Positions 9,290-17,667 of a DNA stretch of 64,000 nucleotides are shown here, in pieces. Position 1 is the first letter of the stretch; every line of letters starts with the position of its first letter. This DNA is from Terriglobales bacterium (lineage in GTDB: Bacteria > Acidobacteriota > Terriglobia > Terriglobales > Acidobacteriaceae). The stretch spans positions 248,001 to 312,000 of the forward strand of contig DATMAB010000015.1 of NCBI GenBank assembly GCA_035573675.1, read 5' to 3'. The notes under the pieces were generated by a model that did no database searches, had not been told where the DNA came from, and saw nothing but the letters and a program-made list of their open reading frames with translations. The translations under genes were made by a program, and so were the position numbers.

Positions 9290-11584
9290 GTGCGCATCCT
9301 GACCCGGTACATCCTGCACGAAGTGCTGGCGCACGCCGCTCTGGGGGCGGCCCTGTTCACGTTCGTGCTCTTCATGCGCGACGTGGGCCGCATTCTGGAG
9401 CTGGTGGTCCGCAACAGCGCCCCTCTCCCCAGCATCGCCGAAGTTTTCCTGCTGACGCTGCCCTCCGCCCTAAGCTTCACCATTCCCATGGGCGTGCTGG
9501 TGGGGATCCTCATCGGTCTGGGCCGGCTGGCCGCCGACAGCGAAGTAACGGCGATGCGAGCCGGGGGCATCGGCGCCACCACGTTCATCTCGATCGTGGC
9601 CATTTTCGCTGTCTCGGCCTGGCTGCTCGCCTCGCTGAACACTGCGGTGGTCGCTCCCCGGGCCTCGGCAGCCCTGGCGGAATTGGAAGACCGGCTGAAG
9701 ACTTCCGAAGCAGCCTACGCCGTGCAGCCCCGCGTGTTTTACGAGAACATCCCCAACCACGTGCTCTACGTCCAGGATGCGCGCGCCGGGGACACGGCCG
9801 TGTGGCGTGGGCTCTTCCTGGCCGATGTTTCCACACCCTCCGCCCCCAAAATCACCCTGGCGGCGGAAGGCACCGCTGTCACCGATGGCACGGAGCGCAT
9901 CCGGCTGCACTTGCGCAACGGCGCGCAGCATGAAACCGACCCGCGCCGGCCCCAGGAATACTCCATCACCAACTTTTCCGTGTCCGATCTCCCCCTGCTG
10001 CTGCCGCAACGGGCTCCGCAACCCCGCGAGAATCGCTTGCTGGCGCAGATGGGTACCATGGAGCTGTTTCAACAGGCGCAGCAGTTGGAGGAGCGCCGCC
10101 GCCGTGTGTGGCTCATCGAGTTTTACCGCCGCTTTGCCCTGCCGGCTGCCTGCCTGGTGCTGGCGATGGTGGGGATTCCCCTGGGTCTGGCCGCCCACAA
10201 GGGCGGCAAATCCACCGGCTTCGTCCTGACCATCATTCTCGTCTTCCTCTACTACGTGGTCTCGCTGTTCGGCGTCTCGCTGGCACGACAGGGAACGGTT
10301 TCGCCGGCACTGGGTGCATGGCTGGCCAACCTCGTGTTCTTCGCGGGTGGCGCTGTCCTGCTCTGGCGCGTTGACCACCAGCCCCTCGAGCTCGTCTGGC
10401 GCAGCCTGGTGCACCGGTTCCGTCCCAAGCCGGTTGCCGCGGAAGTCCGCCCGGCCGCCGCGCCCAGCCGCTGGCGCGTGTTCGACCTGGATTTCCCCCA
10501 GCTCCTCGACACCTACGTGCTGCGCGACTTCTTCGCCTATTTCCTGCTGGTGCTGGCCGGCTTTCTGGTGCTGGGCGTGGTGTTCACGTTCTTCGAGATG
10601 TGGAGCGACGTCCTTCGCAACCGCGTACCGGTCGCCACCGTGGCCGAGTTCGTGGTGAACTTCGTCCCCTCGCTCGTGTACCAGATGACTCCGCTGGCGG
10701 TGCTCATCGCGGTGCTGGTGACCTTTGCCCTGCTCGAACGCAACAGCGAGATCGTCGCCATCAAGGCCACCGGCATCAGCGTCTATCGCGTGGCGATGCC
10801 GGTTCTCATTTTTGCGGCGGCGCTTTCCGCAGGTCTGTTTTTCTTCGACCACTTCTATCTCCCGGAAGCCAACACCCGCCAGGACGCCCTCTGGAACCAG
10901 ATCAAGGGCAAGCCCGCGCAAACCTACCTGCGTCCGGACCGCAAGTGGATCTTCGGCCAGCACTCCAGCATCTACTACTACGAGTTTTTCGATCCGGACC
11001 GCTTCCAGATGGGCGGCGTCTCGGTGTTCCTGTTCGATCCGTCCACCTTCGAGATCACGCGCCGGGTCTACGCCGCACGCGCCGAATGGGATCCGAAGCT
11101 CGCCAAGTGGCTGTTCAAGCAGGGATGGACGCGGGCTTTCCGCGGAGCCGCCATCGAGGAGTACCGCACCTTCGACGTGGCTACCTTCGAAGCGCTCGAC
11201 GAGCCGCCCAGCTACTTCCGCAAGGAGGTGAAGCAGTCCTCGGAGATGGATTTTCGCGAGCTCAGCTCCTATATCCGAGACCTGGAGCAGAGCGGCTTCG
11301 ACGTAGTGCGCCTGCGCGTGCAGTGGCACAAGAAGTTTGCTTTTCCCGCCATCACCTTCGTCATGGCGGTGCTGGCCGTGCCCTTCGCGCTTTCCGTAGG
11401 ACGCCGGGGCGCGCTGGGCGGCGTGGCCATGGCCCTGGCTATCGCCGTGGTGTACTGGGTGACTTCCGGACTTCTGGAAGCGGTGGGCAACGTCAACCAG
11501 TTGCCTCCCTTCCTGGCCGCGTGGTCGCCCGACCTGCTCTTCGGCCTGCTCGGCGGATACTTGATACTGCGACTGCCTACGTGA
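9290..11584 (+). CDS. LptF-LptG fusion, LPS export permease
   Basis: A 764-residue protein in which two LptF/LptG-family permeases are joined head to tail. Residues 1-370 (MRILTRYILHEVLAHAALG) form the first unit: three membrane helices, a periplasmic jellyroll domain and three more helices. After a linker (about 375-400), residues 400-764 repeat the plan (DTYVLRDFFAYFLLVLAGF) with their own periplasmic domain and terminal helices. In most diderms LptF and LptG are separate and form the LptB2FG transporter that extracts LPS from the inner membrane; here one chain can supply both halves. The start is GTG at 9290. The ABC exporter gene follows 49 nt later. Confidence 0.87.
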   Translation: MRILTRYILHEVLAHAALGAALFTFVLFMRDVGRILELVVRNSAPLPSIAEVFLLTLPSALSFTIPMGVLVGILIGLGRLAADSEVTAMRAGGIGATTFISIVAIFAVSAWLLASLNTAVVAPRASAALAELEDRLKTSEAAYAVQPRVFYENIPNHVLYVQDARAGDTAVWRGLFLADVSTPSAPKITLAAEGTAVTDGTERIRLHLRNGAQHETDPRRPQEYSITNFSVSDLPLLLPQRAPQPRENRLLAQMGTMELFQQAQQLEERRRRVWLIEFYRRFALPAACLVLAMVGIPLGLAAHKGGKSTGFVLTIILVFLYYVVSLFGVSLARQGTVSPALGAWLANLVFFAGGAVLLWRVDHQPLELVWRSLVHRFRPKPVAAEVRPAAAPSRWRVFDLDFPQLLDTYVLRDFFAYFLLVLAGFLVLGVVFTFFEMWSDVLRNRVPVATVAEFVVNFVPSLVYQMTPLAVLIAVLVTFALLERNSEIVAIKATGISVYRVAMPVLIFAAALSAGLFFFDHFYLPEANTRQDALWNQIKGKPAQTYLRPDRKWIFGQHSSIYYYEFFDPDRFQMGGVSVFLFDPSTFEITRRVYAARAEWDPKLAKWLFKQGWTRAFRGAAIEEYRTFDVATFEALDEPPSYFRKEVKQSSEMDFRELSSYIRDLEQSGFDVVRLRVQWHKKFAFPAITFVMAVLAVPFALSVGRRGALGGVAMALAIAVVYWVTSGLLEAVGNVNQLPPFLAAWSPDLLFGLLGGYLILRLPT

Positions 11585-11633
11585 GCACGGCCTCCGGAGC
11601 TCCCATGGTGTCCTTGTTAGAATCGACCGGGAA

Positions 11634-13388
11634 GTGCACATGACCGAGAGTCTGCGACCGCTGCTGCCCTATCTGCTGAAGTACCGGCGCGGCTTGGCTT
11701 TCGGCGCCCTCTCCGTTCTGCTGCAGAACGGCATCTGGATCATGTTCCCGCAGGTCATCCGTCGCGCCATGGACGACCTGCAACTCGGCATCACCCGCGA
11801 AAAGCTGCTGCAATGGTCGCTGCTGATCATCACCGTGGCCCTGGCCAAGGGCATCTTCCAGTTCCTTACCCGCTGGGTGGTCATCGGCATCTCACGCGAC
11901 ATCGAGTTCGATCTGCGCAACGACCTTTTTCGTCATCTAGAGGGCCTGTCGTACTCCTTCTACCAGCGGACCCGCACCGGCGACATCATGGCCCGGGCCA
12001 CCAACGATCTGAACGCCGTGCGTATGCTGCTGGGCCCGGCCATCATGTACACCGCCAACACCGTGGTGTTCACCGCCGGAGCGCTGGTGTTCATGGCCGC
12101 CCTCAGTCCCCGGCTCACCCTGTACGCCGTGCTCCCGCTGCCCATCGTGAGCATCGTGGTGCAGTACTTCGGCCATCGCATTCACGAGCGTTTTGAACGC
12201 ATCCAGGCGATGTTTTCCGAGATCTCGGCCCGCGCCCAGGAAAACTTTGCCGGCGCCCGCGTGGTCCGCGCCTACGCCCAGGAAGAAGCCGAGATTGCGG
12301 CCTTCGAGCGCGCCAACCGCGAGTACATTGCGCGCAGCCTCAAGCTCGTCCGCCTGATGGGCATGCTGTGGCCGACGCTCGAGGCCATGCTCGGTCTTGC
12401 CATCGTGCTGGTGCTGTGGCTGGGCGGGCGCGAAGTCCTGCTGGGCCGCATGAGCGTGGGCGACTTCGTCGCCTACAACATCTATATGGTGCAGTTGACC
12501 TTTCCCATCATCGCCTTCGGATGGGTCATCAACATCTTTCAGCGCGGCATGGCCTCCCTGGGCCGGCTGAACGAGATCCTGCACGAGAGGCCGACCATCG
12601 TCGATTCCACTGCTGCGCTCCGCCCGGACGCTCCCCGCGAAGTCCGCGGCGAACTTGAGTTCCGCAATCTTTCCTTCGCGTACAACGGCGTGCCCGTGCT
12701 GGAGGATGTGAACCTTCGCATTCCCGCGGGCTCCAGCCTGGCCATCGTTGGCCCTGTAGGCTCGGGCAAGACCACGCTGGTGAGCCTGATTCCGCGCATC
12801 TACGACGCGCCTCCCGGCAGCGTCCTGCTCGACGGCCGTCCCATCATCGATTTTCCGCTCGAGACACTGCGCCGCAACATCGGCTTCGTCCCGCAGGAGA
12901 CCTTCCTGTTCAGCGAGACCGTGCGCGAGAACATCGCCTTCGGAACCGAGGAGGCGACCGACGATGACGTGCGCCGGGCCGCCGAAGGCGCCAGTATCGC
13001 CGCCGAGATCGAGAGTTTCCCGGAGAAGTACAAGACGCTGGTGGGTGAGCGCGGCATCACCCTCTCCGGCGGGCAGAAACAACGCATCGCCATCGCCCGT
13101 GCCCTCATCCGTAATCCGCGCATCCTGGTGCTCGACGATGCGCTCTCCAGCGTGGACACCTACACCGAAGAGCGCATCCTGAACCACCTGCGCGAGATCA
13201 TGCAGGGACGCACCACCATCTTCATCTCCCACCGCGTGTCCACCGTCCGCAATGCCGACCGCATTGCCGTGCTGCACGGCCGGCGCATCGTCGAATACGG
13301 CACCCACGACGAGCTTCTGGCTCGCAACGGCTATTACACCGACCTCTACAACAAGCAACTGCTCGAGGAAGAACTGGCGAGCGTCTAG
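11634..13388 (+). CDS. ABC transporter, permease-ATPase half (MsbA/multidrug exporter family)
   Basis: 584 residues: six-helix type I exporter domain (about 1-310) followed by a nucleotide-binding domain. Walker A is VGPVGSGKTT, the signature is LSGGQKQR, and the H-loop lies in IFISHRVSTV. After Walker B the sequence reads ILVLDDALSSVD, so the catalytic glutamate is an aspartate, as in the degenerate half of heterodimeric exporters. No partner subunit is adjacent. Translation can begin at GTG 11634 or ATG 11640. A TAGAAT lies at 11618-11623. Location after lptFG suggests lipid or LPS-precursor flipping, but multidrug export is equally possible. Confidence 0.85.
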   Translation: MHMTESLRPLLPYLLKYRRGLAFGALSVLLQNGIWIMFPQVIRRAMDDLQLGITREKLLQWSLLIITVALAKGIFQFLTRWVVIGISRDIEFDLRNDLFRHLEGLSYSFYQRTRTGDIMARATNDLNAVRMLLGPAIMYTANTVVFTAGALVFMAALSPRLTLYAVLPLPIVSIVVQYFGHRIHERFERIQAMFSEISARAQENFAGARVVRAYAQEEAEIAAFERANREYIARSLKLVRLMGMLWPTLEAMLGLAIVLVLWLGGREVLLGRMSVGDFVAYNIYMVQLTFPIIAFGWVINIFQRGMASLGRLNEILHERPTIVDSTAALRPDAPREVRGELEFRNLSFAYNGVPVLEDVNLRIPAGSSLAIVGPVGSGKTTLVSLIPRIYDAPPGSVLLDGRPIIDFPLETLRRNIGFVPQETFLFSETVRENIAFGTEEATDDDVRRAAEGASIAAEIESFPEKYKTLVGERGITLSGGQKQRIAIARALIRNPRILVLDDALSSVDTYTEERILNHLREIMQGRTTIFISHRVSTVRNADRIAVLHGRRIVEYGTHDELLARNGYYTDLYNKQLLEEELASV

Positions 13389-13396
13389 GGATTGCC

Positions 13397-14056
13397 ATGA
13401 GGCGGCTGGTCAAGCCGGAGCTCCTCGATTCCGACGCCGGCACGCCCGCCGAGGTCGCAGCCTCCCTCGCCGACCTGCGGCTGGTGAATCGCTGGTTCGG
13501 CGGCATCCGCACGACACTGCAATTGGTGGACCGTGTTGTAGATTCGTCACCTGAGCTTTCTTTGCTCGACGTGGCCTCTGCTTCCGGCGACGTGCCCGGC
13601 TCGGTCGCCGAGCACCTGGCTCGGCGTGGCATACGCACGTCCATCACGCTCCTCGAGCGAGCCCGCTCGCACATGCGGGCGAACGGACGCTACGTCGCCG
13701 GCGATGCGCTCGCCCTGCCCTTCGCCGACGCCAGCTTCGACCTGGTCACCTGCTCGCTGTTCGTCCATCACCTGGAGCCGCACGAAATCATCGCCTTTGT
13801 CAACGAAGGACTGCGCGTGACCCGGCGAGCGGTGTTGATTAACGATCTGCGGCGACACCCCATCCATTTGGCGCTCATCTACGCCGGATGGCCGCTGTTT
13901 CGCAGCCGCCTGACTCGCCATGACAGCGTGGCCTCCGTCTGGCGCTCGTATACGCCGCAGGAGCTGGCTGAGCTCCTCGCTCGCACCCGCGCGGCCCGCG
14001 TCGAAATCAGCCGCTACTACCTGTTCCGTATCGGGGCCATCGCATGGCGCAACTAG
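13397..14056 (+). CDS. Class I SAM-dependent methyltransferase
   Basis: 219 residues. The SAM-binding strand is LSLLDVASASGDVPGSVAEHL (about residues 52-72), and an acidic/hydrophobic motif (FDLVTCSLFVHHLEP) at about 115-129 is the post-II region seen in UbiE-like small-molecule methyltransferases. It begins 8 nt after the exporter stop and overlaps the following FAD oxidoreductase by 13 nt, so the three genes appear co-transcribed. The methyl acceptor is not deducible. Pairs of such a methyltransferase and an FAD oxidoreductase often occur in type III polyketide (alkylpyrone/resorcinol) or quinone-lipid clusters, but no ketosynthase is visible here. Confidence 0.82.
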   Translation: MRRLVKPELLDSDAGTPAEVAASLADLRLVNRWFGGIRTTLQLVDRVVDSSPELSLLDVASASGDVPGSVAEHLARRGIRTSITLLERARSHMRANGRYVAGDALALPFADASFDLVTCSLFVHHLEPHEIIAFVNEGLRVTRRAVLINDLRRHPIHLALIYAGWPLFRSRLTRHDSVASVWRSYTPQELAELLARTRAARVEISRYYLFRIGAIAWRN

Positions 14057-15174
14057 GGCAGCGGACAGAGCTGTTCGACCTGGTCGTAATCGGTGGCGGA
14101 CCCGCCGGGGCCGCAGCCGCCATCACGGCGGCTCGCCTGGACGCGCGCACGCTGCTGCTGGAGCGCGGCCGCTTCCCTCGCCACAAGGTGTGCGGAGAGT
14201 TCATCTCCCCGGAAGGCCTGCTCCTGCTGGAAGGCCTTTGTGCCGGCTGCCCTTCCGCCATGGAGTTGCTGCTCGGCGCACCGCGCATCCCACGGGCCCG
14301 CTTCTTCCTCGACTGCCACGACTGGGACGCTTCGCTCGCGCCCCGCGCTGCTTCCATCCCGCGCATTGACCTTGACGCCACGCTGTGGGAAGTGGCGCGA
14401 ACACGCGGTGCCGATGCCCGCGACTCCATTGCGGTCAGTGCCATCGAAGGCCCCGCTCCCTTTGAGGTCGTGACTTCGGCGGGCAGTTTCCTTGCGCGCA
14501 GCGTGATTGACGCCTCGGGCCGCTGGTCAGCACTCACGCCGTTTCAGCCCGAAGGGAGCCCGGCTTCGGCCGCCATCTGGATCGGTCTGAAAGCGCACTT
14601 CCGGGAAGTGGACGCGCCTTCCTGCGTGGACCTCTACTTCTTCGAAGGCGGCTACTGCGGAGTGCAGCCCGTGGGCGGCGATCGGGTGAACGCGTGCGCC
14701 ATGGTGCGCAGCGATGTGGCTCGCACACTGGAACAGGTGTTCGCGCGGCATCCTGGGCTGTGGCATCGCCGCCGCCGCTGGGAGCCTGCCACCGACCCTG
14801 TGGCTACCGCGCCGCTGGTCTTCCGCCCGCCGATGCCGGAGCGGGGAGGCATCCTCTACGCGGGCGATGCCGCCGGCTTCATCGATCCCTTTGCCGGCGA
14901 CGGTATTTCCATCGCGCTCTGCAGTGGCATGATGGCCGCAAGAGCCCTGCAGGGCGTTTGGTCCGGCAAGCAGAGCCTGGCGGAAGCCGCGGCGGGATAC
15001 CAGGTCTCTTACCAACGCGCCTTCCGGCCAGCCTTCCGCAACGCCGCGCACCTGCGGCGCGTCACGCAGATGGCGCAGCCCTGGCGCAGGCTGCTCTCAG
15101 GAGCGCTGCGCCTGCCTCCGGTGGCACGCCTGCTGGTGGACCGGACCCGCGCCCGCATCCCGACGATTACTTGA
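14044..15174 (+). CDS. FAD-dependent oxidoreductase (geranylgeranyl-reductase-like)
   Basis: 376 residues. The FAD-binding GxGxxG motif is in FDLVVIGGGPAGAAAAI, followed by FPRHKVCGEFISPEG, the KxCG motif typical of geranylgeranyl-reductase-type and related flavin monooxygenases. The second FAD motif is YAGDAAGFIDPFAGDGIS (about residue 280). It reduces or hydroxylates a hydrophobic substrate, possibly an isoprenoid, quinone or polyketide lipid. It starts inside the preceding methyltransferase gene (13-nt overlap) and ends overlapping the convergent gene by 8 nt. Confidence 0.85.
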   Translation: MAQLGQRTELFDLVVIGGGPAGAAAAITAARLDARTLLLERGRFPRHKVCGEFISPEGLLLLEGLCAGCPSAMELLLGAPRIPRARFFLDCHDWDASLAPRAASIPRIDLDATLWEVARTRGADARDSIAVSAIEGPAPFEVVTSAGSFLARSVIDASGRWSALTPFQPEGSPASAAIWIGLKAHFREVDAPSCVDLYFFEGGYCGVQPVGGDRVNACAMVRSDVARTLEQVFARHPGLWHRRRRWEPATDPVATAPLVFRPPMPERGGILYAGDAAGFIDPFAGDGISIALCSGMMAARALQGVWSGKQSLAEAAAGYQVSYQRAFRPAFRNAAHLRRVTQMAQPWRRLLSGALRLPPVARLLVDRTRARIPTIT

Positions 15175-15856
15175 CGACTACGACTTCGCGGATGTTGTCG
15201 CGCGCCAGGAAGAACTTCACCGAGGAAAAATCGCGGAACAGGTTCTCGATGTGCCGGTTCTGGAAGACGCGCTGCAGGCGGAAAGCCGGGCCGCGCTGCA
15301 GCTCCAGGTTCTCCCGGTCACGCAGGTGATAGCGGTAATAAGGGGCGTCCGGTCCCGCGTCCCGGGTGTGGAAGAAGAACAGCAGCACGCCGCGCGGCTT
15401 CATGGCGCGCTGCAATCGCGCCACCACCGGACGAACCAGCACCTCCGGCAGGTAGTCGGGAACATCCCAGCAAAGCGCCGCATCCAGCAGTCCGGCCATG
15501 TAGTCCAGGTTCTCGGCCAGGAAGCGGTTGGCATCCACCGTGGGCTTCCCTTCTTCATCCTTCACGCGATAGCGGGCATCGGAAGCCGCCAGCAGGACGT
15601 CCTCGTTGTACACCTTGTGCCCCAGCCCGATCAGGTAGCTGATGTTGGCGGGTGAGGTCGCGCCCAGGTCGAGCACACGCAAGTGCTCCTGCCCCTCGAT
15701 GTAGCGGCTGAATTCAGCCAGGCCGGTAGAATGCCGCGGAACCCGCCCTGCCCCCGGAGATGGCGGAGGTGCGGCGCTCGCTTGCGGCTCGGCGCTGCGA
15801 CTGGCGTTGCGGAAGCTTTCGGTCATCGGCGCGCGGACGGACGGGGCGCGTGTCAC
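15167..15856 (-). CDS. SAM-methyltransferase-fold protein, function unknown
   Basis: Up to 229 residues. The ATG at 15826 (MTESFRNAS) is an alternative start, since the first ~40 residues are low-complexity (Pro/Ala/Ser). The core shows a methyltransferase-like glycine strand (HLRVLDLGATSPANISYL) and a later LDAALCWDVPDYL motif, like class I methyltransferases whose binding loop is modified. RAMKPRGVLLFFFHTRD fits strand 5. The substrate is unknown. It is convergent with the FAD oxidoreductase (8-nt overlap) and lies upstream of bactofilin on the other side. Confidence 0.65.
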   Translation of the reverse strand: MTRAPSVRAPMTESFRNASRSAEPQASAAPPPSPGAGRVPRHSTGLAEFSRYIEGQEHLRVLDLGATSPANISYLIGLGHKVYNEDVLLAASDARYRVKDEEGKPTVDANRFLAENLDYMAGLLDAALCWDVPDYLPEVLVRPVVARLQRAMKPRGVLLFFFHTRDAGPDAPYYRYHLRDRENLELQRGPAFRLQRVFQNRHIENLFRDFSSVKFFLARDNIREVVVVK

Positions 15857-15866
15857 CGCGCCCCGT
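15841..15866. terminator. Strong hairpin downstream of bactofilin
   Basis: ACGGGGCGCG (15841-15850) pairs perfectly with CGCGCCCCGT (15857-15866) around a 6-nt loop. It lies 17 nt past the bactofilin stop on the minus strand. No clear T-run follows, so termination is plausible but unproven. It overlaps the extreme 5' end of the neighbouring gene if the upstream start is used. Confidence 0.4.
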
Positions 15867-15882
15867 TGCCCGGCTGACTAGC

Positions 15883-16521
15883 TTACTCCTTGGCGGGGTC
15901 TTTCAGCGTCGCCTGCGGCCCCCCGACACCCGGAGCGGAAAGTCCGGGTCCGCTGCCGGGCGCCGCGTTGGCCGTCGGCACGCCGTAGGAAACCGACGTA
16001 GTCGGCGCCGCCGTCACGCTCTCCCGCCGGGTGGCGGTCGCTTTGGCGGGCTGTTCCTTCTGGATGTCGATGGCTCCCTTGAAATAGGCGCCATCCTCGA
16101 TCACAATCCGCTGCGTGACGATGTCGCCCGCCAGCACAGCCGATTTCTTCAGCTCCACGCGCTCGGTGCCGTGCACTTGTCCTTCTACCTTGCCGTGCAC
16201 GACCACGTCTTTGGCATGGATGTTGGCCTTCACCCGGCCGTGCGGCCCCACCGTCAGGTGGTGGTCGCGCAGCTCGATGCTGCCTTCCACTTCGCCATCC
16301 AGGTACAGGTCTTCGCTTCCGGAAAGCTCGCCCTTCACCACGACGGACTTCCCGATATGCGCAACATCAGCTCGAAAATTCTCCGGGGTCTTCGGTGCTT
16401 CCATGGGACGCGTCTCCTTGGGTGGAACTGGGACCGCGGCAGCCGGCGTCGTCACCGGCTGTGAGGGCGTTGCTGCGAACGGCGGCTTTTCATCCTCTTT
16501 GCGGGTTTTCCACATCGACAC
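15883..16521 (-). CDS. Bactofilin (polymer-forming cytoskeletal protein)
   Basis: 212 residues. A proline-rich disordered N-terminal tail (about 1-50) precedes a DUF583/bactofilin beta-helix (about 55-150) with repeating turns such as HIGKSVVVKGELSG, LYLDGEVEGSIEL and VVVHGKVEGQVHG. A second disordered tail follows. Bactofilins polymerise without nucleotides and scaffold cell-wall or polar machinery at the inner membrane. The ATG at 16515 (MWKTRKEDEK) is a possible alternative start. The gene is divergent from the secreted protein gene at 16731. Confidence 0.9.
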   Translation of the reverse strand: MSMWKTRKEDEKPPFAATPSQPVTTPAAAVPVPPKETRPMEAPKTPENFRADVAHIGKSVVVKGELSGSEDLYLDGEVEGSIELRDHHLTVGPHGRVKANIHAKDVVVHGKVEGQVHGTERVELKKSAVLAGDIVTQRIVIEDGAYFKGAIDIQKEQPAKATATRRESVTAAPTTSVSYGVPTANAAPGSGPGLSAPGVGGPQATLKDPAKE

Positions 16522-16730
16522 TCTCCAACTCGATCAGGGTGCGCTACACTTTTCCGGAACTCCTTCATCCCTCTATGCAAGATGCCAGAATAGAATAGCT
16601 TATGGGGAACTATACCCAAGCCTTCGGCCGGGAGCAATCCGGTGGGGAGAAATTCCGGGGATGAAGCCCGGCGTTATTACCCGCGATGCAACCGCGAGCC
16701 AACCGGGTTCGTCTAATTCGTAGCCGTTAT

Positions 16731-17597
16731 ATGGCCCTTAAACTCGCGTCAATCGCACTTCGGGCAGCCACCCTGTTGTCCTTTTGCTTAACCGTTTGCT
16801 CTCCGGCACGGGCGCAGCCCAACGGAACGGTGTCTCCCCAGGAACTCGTACGCAAAGCTGTTGACAACACGCTGAAAGACGGCGACCGCGACGCGCCCTA
16901 CATCTACCGCCTGCGCCGCGAACGCCCGGGCGTGAACAGCGAAACCCGGGACATCGTGATGACCCGCGACGGACTCGTCGCCCGCCTCGTCGCGTTCAAC
17001 GATCGCCCGCTCACCGACGAGCAGCGCGCTCGCGACGACGCCCGCATCTCCCGCTTGCTTTCCGATCCGCGCGAGCAGGCCAGGCGCCGCCGCCAGCAGG
17101 AGGAAGAGCGCGCGCGGGTGCGCCGCATGCTCAGCGCCTTGCCCGAGGCCTTCCTGTACGAACCAGACGGCCAGGAGCAGGGCCCCAGCGGCACACTCAT
17201 TCGCCTGAAGTTCCGCCCCAATCCGGAGTTCGACCCGCCCACGCGCGAAACCATCGCCTTCAAGGGCGCGGAGGGAACCATCCTCATCGACGAAGACGAG
17301 CATCGAATCGCCCGCTTCGACGCCACCCTGGTGCAGGACGTCAACGTGGGTTGGGGACTGCTGGCCCACCTCAACAAGGGTGGGCGCTTCATCGTCGAGC
17401 AGACCCGCCTGCCCGACGGCAATTGGGAAACCACTTCCATGACGCTGGACTTCACCGGCCGCGCGTTCCTCTTCAAGTCGCTGAAGATCCAGTCGCGCCA
17501 GACCATCACCGACTTCCGCCCTGCCCCCGCCGGCCTCTCCCTCGCCGAAGGCGTGGCCCTGCTGCGCAAGCAGAATGGGATTGTGGCGGGGAAATAA
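16731..17597 (+). CDS. Secreted hypothetical protein
   Basis: From ATG 16731 the product has 288 residues with a signal peptide (MALKLASIALRAATLLSF, cut near ARAQ). An upstream in-frame ATG at 16686 would bury the signal and is less likely. The mature part has a highly charged, Arg/Glu-rich helical stretch (about residues 100-150) and then a beta-rich domain (TLIRLKFRPNPEFDPPTRE, GTILIDEDEHRIARFDATL) resembling the LolA/LolB-like outer-membrane lipoprotein-handling fold. I do not recognise a named family. Probably periplasmic. Confidence 0.7.
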   Translation: MALKLASIALRAATLLSFCLTVCSPARAQPNGTVSPQELVRKAVDNTLKDGDRDAPYIYRLRRERPGVNSETRDIVMTRDGLVARLVAFNDRPLTDEQRARDDARISRLLSDPREQARRRRQQEEERARVRRMLSALPEAFLYEPDGQEQGPSGTLIRLKFRPNPEFDPPTRETIAFKGAEGTILIDEDEHRIARFDATLVQDVNVGWGLLAHLNKGGRFIVEQTRLPDGNWETTSMTLDFTGRAFLFKSLKIQSRQTITDFRPAPAGLSLAEGVALLRKQNGIVAGK

Positions 17598-17667
17598 GTG
17601 TGGCCTAGATGGTCATTCCTCGGCGAAGCCGCGGAATCGTGCTTTTCCAGGTTGTGCGGCAGGAGCA

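Noticed and set aside
9470-11641. Long open frame (723 codons) on the minus strand over lptFG
   Set aside because: It is an antisense frame of a high-GC gene, with His/Gln/Arg-rich low-complexity translation and no domain.
11937-13358. 473-codon minus-strand frame over the ABC exporter gene
   Set aside because: Antisense shadow; the plus strand has all ABC motifs.
16522-16730. c-di-GMP or other riboswitch before the secreted protein gene
   Set aside because: The GC-rich stems here do not match any riboswitch core I could recognise.
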